A stretch of DNA of 33,696 nucleotides from an uncultured Gammaproteobacteria bacterium. GTDB taxonomy: Bacteria > Pseudomonadota > Gammaproteobacteria > Steroidobacterales > GCA-2729495. The DNA is taken from contig CALGMY010000270.1 in assembly GCA_937958785.1 (NCBI GenBank), positions 1 through 33,696 on the forward strand, written 5' to 3'. The notes under the pieces were generated by a model. That model ran no database searches. It worked only from the letters and a program-made list of their open reading frames with translations, and was not told where the DNA came from. Both the position numbers and the translations under genes were made by a program. Below are positions 31,813 to 33,696 of the stretch, in pieces (position 1 is the stretch's first letter; each line of letters begins with the position of its first letter).

Positions 31813-32374
31813 CCTTGCAAAGGCCCTGCCGGCCTTGCTGAAGCACGAGGGTGGGTACGTCGACGATCCGGATGACGCTGGGCAGGCAACGTACCGTGGG
31901 ATCGCCCGCCGCTACCACCCGAGCTGGGGCGGTTGGGAAATCATCGATGCCTGGCGGCGGGCGGGCAGCCCGATCGTCGACACGATCCTCTACGGCCTCG
32001 TCGAGCGGTTCTACCGCATCGAGTTCTGGGACCGGTTCCAGGGCGACAAGATCCAGAGCCAGGCGGTGGCCGACTGGCTGCTCAACTTCGCCGTTCACGC
32101 CGGCGTGCACCGGGCGGTCGAGACGCTACAGCGGGCCCTGAACGTCCTGAACAACCAGGGCCGGCTGTGGCCCGACATGATCCGCGACGGCAAGCTCGGA
32201 CCGGCCACCCTGCGCGCCCTGCTGGCGGCGTTCGTAGCCTTCCGCGGGGACGAGCTCGTGACCGTCCTCAAGGGGCTCCAGGTCGCCTACTACGTCGAGC
32301 GCATGGAGCAGCGGGCGGTGAACGAGAAGTACGCCGGCTGGTTCGACCGCGTCAGCCCGTCCGCGTCAGCTTGA
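31805..32374 (+). CDS. Endolysin, GH108 N-acetylmuramidase
   Basis: This 189-residue protein begins MADLAKALPALLKHEGGYVD, with E15 the likely catalytic acid in HEGGYVDDPDDAG, followed by YRGIARRYHP. This is the GH108 pattern. The C-terminal part (AVETLQRALNVLNNQG, DGKLGPATLRALLAAF) is the peptidoglycan-binding domain of the family. It has no export signal, so it needs the holin to reach the wall. It overlaps the spanin by eight bases, and convergently the HTH gene by 23. Confidence 0.9.
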   Translation: MADLAKALPALLKHEGGYVDDPDDAGQATYRGIARRYHPSWGGWEIIDAWRRAGSPIVDTILYGLVERFYRIEFWDRFQGDKIQSQAVADWLLNFAVHAGVHRAVETLQRALNVLNNQGRLWPDMIRDGKLGPATLRALLAAFVAFRGDELVTVLKGLQVAYYVERMEQRAVNEKYAGWFDRVSPSASA

Positions 32375-32603
32375 TCCGGAACAGCTCCCAGAAGGCCGGG
32401 TGCATCTTCCGCTGCCCGCCCTCCCAGTCCTGCCACCCGCGCTCGGTGCAGTGAATCAGGCGGGCAGCTTCGCGCTGGGTGAGGCCGGCGGACTCGCGTC
32501 CGGCCCGGATCTCCTCGGGCGTGGGATTGCGGTCCGGCGCGTCGTAGCGCTTGCTCCGGTTCGGGTGATTGGCCATGTGGTGCTCCAGGTTGACGGCGTG
32601 CAT
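32352..32603 (-). CDS. HTH transcriptional regulator
   Basis: This 83-residue protein on the minus strand contains PEEIRAGRESAGLTQREAAR LIHCTERGWQDWEGGQRKMH, a clear Xre-like helix-turn-helix followed by a C-terminal helix. Two starts have ribosome sites: ATG at 32603 (GGAG seven bases before) and ATG at 32576 (GGAGC six bases before). It is the second gene of the leftward RadC operon and may repress the operator in the promoter. Confidence 0.75.
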   Translation of the reverse strand: MHAVNLEHHMANHPNRSKRYDAPDRNPTPEEIRAGRESAGLTQREAARLIHCTERGWQDWEGGQRKMHPAFWELFRIKLTRTG

Positions 32604-32626
32604 GTTGTAACTCCGTGAAGGGTGAG

Positions 32627-32650
32627 GGCGGGGGCGTTGCCGCCCCCGCC
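32627..32650 (-). other. GC-rich hairpin between RadC and HTH genes
   Basis: A perfect 10-bp inverted repeat (32627-32636 with 32641-32650, loop TTGC) fills the 54-base gap between the genes. No T-run follows on the minus strand, so it is an mRNA hairpin or attenuator rather than a full terminator. It could reduce HTH expression relative to RadC. Confidence 0.6.
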
Positions 32651-32657
32651 GGTTCGG

Positions 32658-33137
32658 TCAGATGAGTCCGAGGGCAGCGAGCGACGAGCAGCTCCCGGAG
32701 CGGCCGACGACCAGGTGGTCGAGAACCCGGACGTCCACCATCTCCAGCGCGTCCCGGAGGCGGCGGGTGATGAGCCGGTCCGCGTCGCTGGGGGTGGGAT
32801 CACCTGACGGGTGGTTGTGGCCGAAGATCACCGCAGCCGCGTTGACGTCGATCGCCCGGCGGACGATCTCGCGGGGGTAAACGGTCGTGTTGTCGATGGT
32901 GCCCCGGAAGGCGATCTCGAAGCAGAGCACGCGGTGGCGGTTGTTGAGGTAGAGGGCGGCGAAGACCTCGGCCGGAGAGTGCTCCAGCGCAGCCACCATG
33001 AGAGCCTGCGAGTCAGCGGGGGAGGCGATCACCTGCCCCGGGGCGCGGTCGGCAACCTCGGCCTGCAGCCAGAGGGCGACGTCGGAACGGGTGGCCGGGC
33101 GGTAGGACGTGCCGACCTTCGCATAGAGAGTGGTCAT
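32658..33137 (-). CDS. RadC/JAB-family protein
   Basis: This is 159 residues from ATG 33137, with GGAG before it. The frame extends to 33203, but that would start at the -10 box. The JAMM metal motif is H107, H109, S117 and D120 in FGHNHPSGDPTPSDAD. Sequence RHRVLCFEIAFRGTIDNTTV matches RadC domains. RadC-like proteins on mobile elements are metalloproteases or nuclease relatives whose function is unclear, often linked to defence or anti-restriction islands. Confidence 0.88.
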   Translation of the reverse strand: MTTLYAKVGTSYRPATRSDVALWLQAEVADRAPGQVIASPADSQALMVAALEHSPAEVFAALYLNNRHRVLCFEIAFRGTIDNTTVYPREIVRRAIDVNAAAVIFGHNHPSGDPTPSDADRLITRRLRDALEMVDVRVLDHLVVGRSGSCSSLAALGLI

Positions 33138-33201
33138 CTTCGACTCCTGCCCACTGTGTCCCCGAGGCGCGGGGGCCGGGTGAATCCCGACCATGGGTGC
33201 C

Positions 33202-33229
33202 ACTATACACGCATTGCGTGGGTAGTCAA
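33202..33229 (-). promoter_or_regulatory. Promoter with operator palindrome for the RadC operon
   Basis: On the minus strand TTGACT (33229-33224) and TATAGT (33207-33202) have a 16-bp spacer and match the sigma-70 consensus at 5/6 each. The spacer holds a perfect interrupted palindrome, CACGCATTGCGTG (33208-33220), an ideal repressor site between the boxes. Transcript start about 33195 gives a leader of about 58 bases to the RadC ATG. Confidence 0.78.
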
Positions 33230-33308
33230 CAGGTATTTCGGCCGTACTGAGGCGTCCGTGGCCATTGCCCTATTGCGCGCCGGGTAGGCTCGCCATAGGC
33301 TGGTAGTG

Positions 33309-33392
33309 TGCGCTGGGCGGGAGTCGAACCCGCAATCCGTGCCCGGAGGTGGTTTTCTAGACCACTGCGTCTACCGATTCCGCCACCAGCGC
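33309..33392 (-). tRNA. Class II tRNA, leucine-type body with AGA anticodon
   Basis: Read on the minus strand it folds perfectly: acceptor GCGCTGG/CCAGCGC, D region GGCGGAATCGGTAGACGCA typical of leucine tRNAs, anticodon stem GTGGT/ACCAC with loop CTAGAAA (anticodon AGA), variable stem TCCG/CGGA and T arm GCGGG/CCCGC. The discriminator base is A, as in leucine tRNAs (serine uses G). The loop is serine-like and would read UCU. No CCA is encoded (CAC follows), unlike the CAT tRNA at the left. Could be host or phage gene, or an att site. Confidence 0.75.
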
Positions 33393-33401
33393 GTACCTGA
33401 G

Positions 33402-33430
33402 AGCCCGCCCTCACCGGCGGGCTTTCTTAT
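33402..33430 (+). terminator. Terminator hairpin right of the tRNA
   Basis: AGCCCGCC (33402-33409) pairs with GGCGGGCT (33416-33423) around a six-base loop, followed by TTCTTAT. On the plus strand this is an intrinsic terminator. For the minus-strand tRNA it lies upstream. It may end rightward phage transcription or belong to a neighbouring gene. Confidence 0.65.
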
Positions 33431-33696
33431 TCAGGGAGTGTTCACCACCGCACCCTTCTGGACACTGAACGGGACGGGCCTTTGCTTGTCATAAAGGCCG
33501 CGTTGCCGTGTCATTGCCCTGGGCGCCACTCCTGACGAAGGTAGCGTGGGACTATCGATGTTGGGGTGTCAATGAGCCTGCCCCAATTCCCTGGCAAAGA
33601 GGCGGGGAACGCGGTTGACGCCCAGCGGGCGAGGCCCTCAGACCGGGCCCCGCGTCGACCTCGGTATCTGAAGAAATAGCGCTCCCCCGCTACCAC
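33431..33696. other. Right end, no convincing gene
   Basis: This 266-base end has no RNA gene, clear promoter or convincing ORF. A minus-strand frame from the edge to 33511 (ERYFFRYRGRRGARSEGLAR...) could be the C-terminal end of a gene outside the window, but it has no recognisable domain and its composition is arginine-rich like shadow frames. I leave it uncalled. Confidence 0.4.

Noticed and set aside
33309..33392. Amber suppressor (CTA) reading of the tRNA
   Set aside because: Only a seven-base loop CTAGAAA pairs properly, placing AGA, not CTA, at 34-36.
33226..33414. Minus-strand frame with GGIGRRSGLENHL
   Set aside because: It is translation of the class II tRNA gene, a common annotation artefact.
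33240..33530. Direct repeat CATTGCCCT as att site
   Set aside because: Only nine bases and no matching copy at the left end; could be chance.
1..33696. CRISPR array, insertion sequence or rRNA
   Set aside because: No regularly spaced repeats, transposase frame or rRNA-like stretch was seen.

Overview
The window reads as the late half and part of the early region of a temperate, tailed double-stranded DNA phage or prophage with siphovirus morphology. The sequence is GC-rich and GTG starts are common. Shine-Dalgarno sites are canonical and the lambda-type lysis and packaging genes point to a GC-rich proteobacterial host, probably a gammaproteobacterium. I cannot name a species. No integrase, CI-type repressor or DNA polymerase is visible, so the element probably continues beyond the left edge, or the right end is close to host DNA.

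Layout. 1-385: two leftward, translationally coupled small genes, the outer one cut by the edge. 470-5034: rightward early region, holding a CII-like regulator, a small ORF, an initiator-like tRNA with CAT anticodon, a small membrane protein, a winged-helix replication-type protein with an array of palindromic repeats inside its gene, a Ref-like HNH nuclease, a zinc-finger protein ending in a dATP/dGTP diphosphohydrolase-like domain, a PD-(D/E)XK nuclease, and an antiterminator Q-like protein. 5031-5092: a promoter-like element directly after Q, with a near-identical partner at 24002-24030. 5093-14050: gpZ-like protein, terminase small and large subunits, gpW-like connector (apparent ATC start), lambda-type portal, fused prohead protease/major capsid protein, small head proteins, connector and tail terminator. 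14148-23577: major tail protein, frameshifted G/GT tail chaperones, tape measure, and a tip module of DUF2460, DUF2163, NlpC/P60 and a J-like protein. This tip gene order resembles that of gene transfer agents.

23574-29636: tail-fibre accessory and beta-helix tailspike-like genes, two of which begin with apparent signal peptides. 29633-32374: lysis region with a membrane protein, a holin-like protein, an exported cysteine protein, a small basic protein, nested Rz/Rz1 spanins and a GH108 muramidase. 32352-33137: leftward RadC and HTH genes behind a strong promoter with an operator-like palindrome in its spacer. 33309-33392: a class II tRNA on the minus strand with a leucine-type body but an AGA anticodon. 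The last 270 bases hold a terminator hairpin and no convincing gene.

How it works together (inference). Early genes start replication, probably at the repeats inside the replication gene. Q then switches on late transcription from the promoter beside it, and a second copy of the same promoter 19 kb downstream boosts the fibre and lysis genes. Morphogenesis follows the lambda plan, with a different tail tip and enzymatic spikes aimed at a surface polysaccharide. All functions are inferred by reading the sequence; no database search was run.
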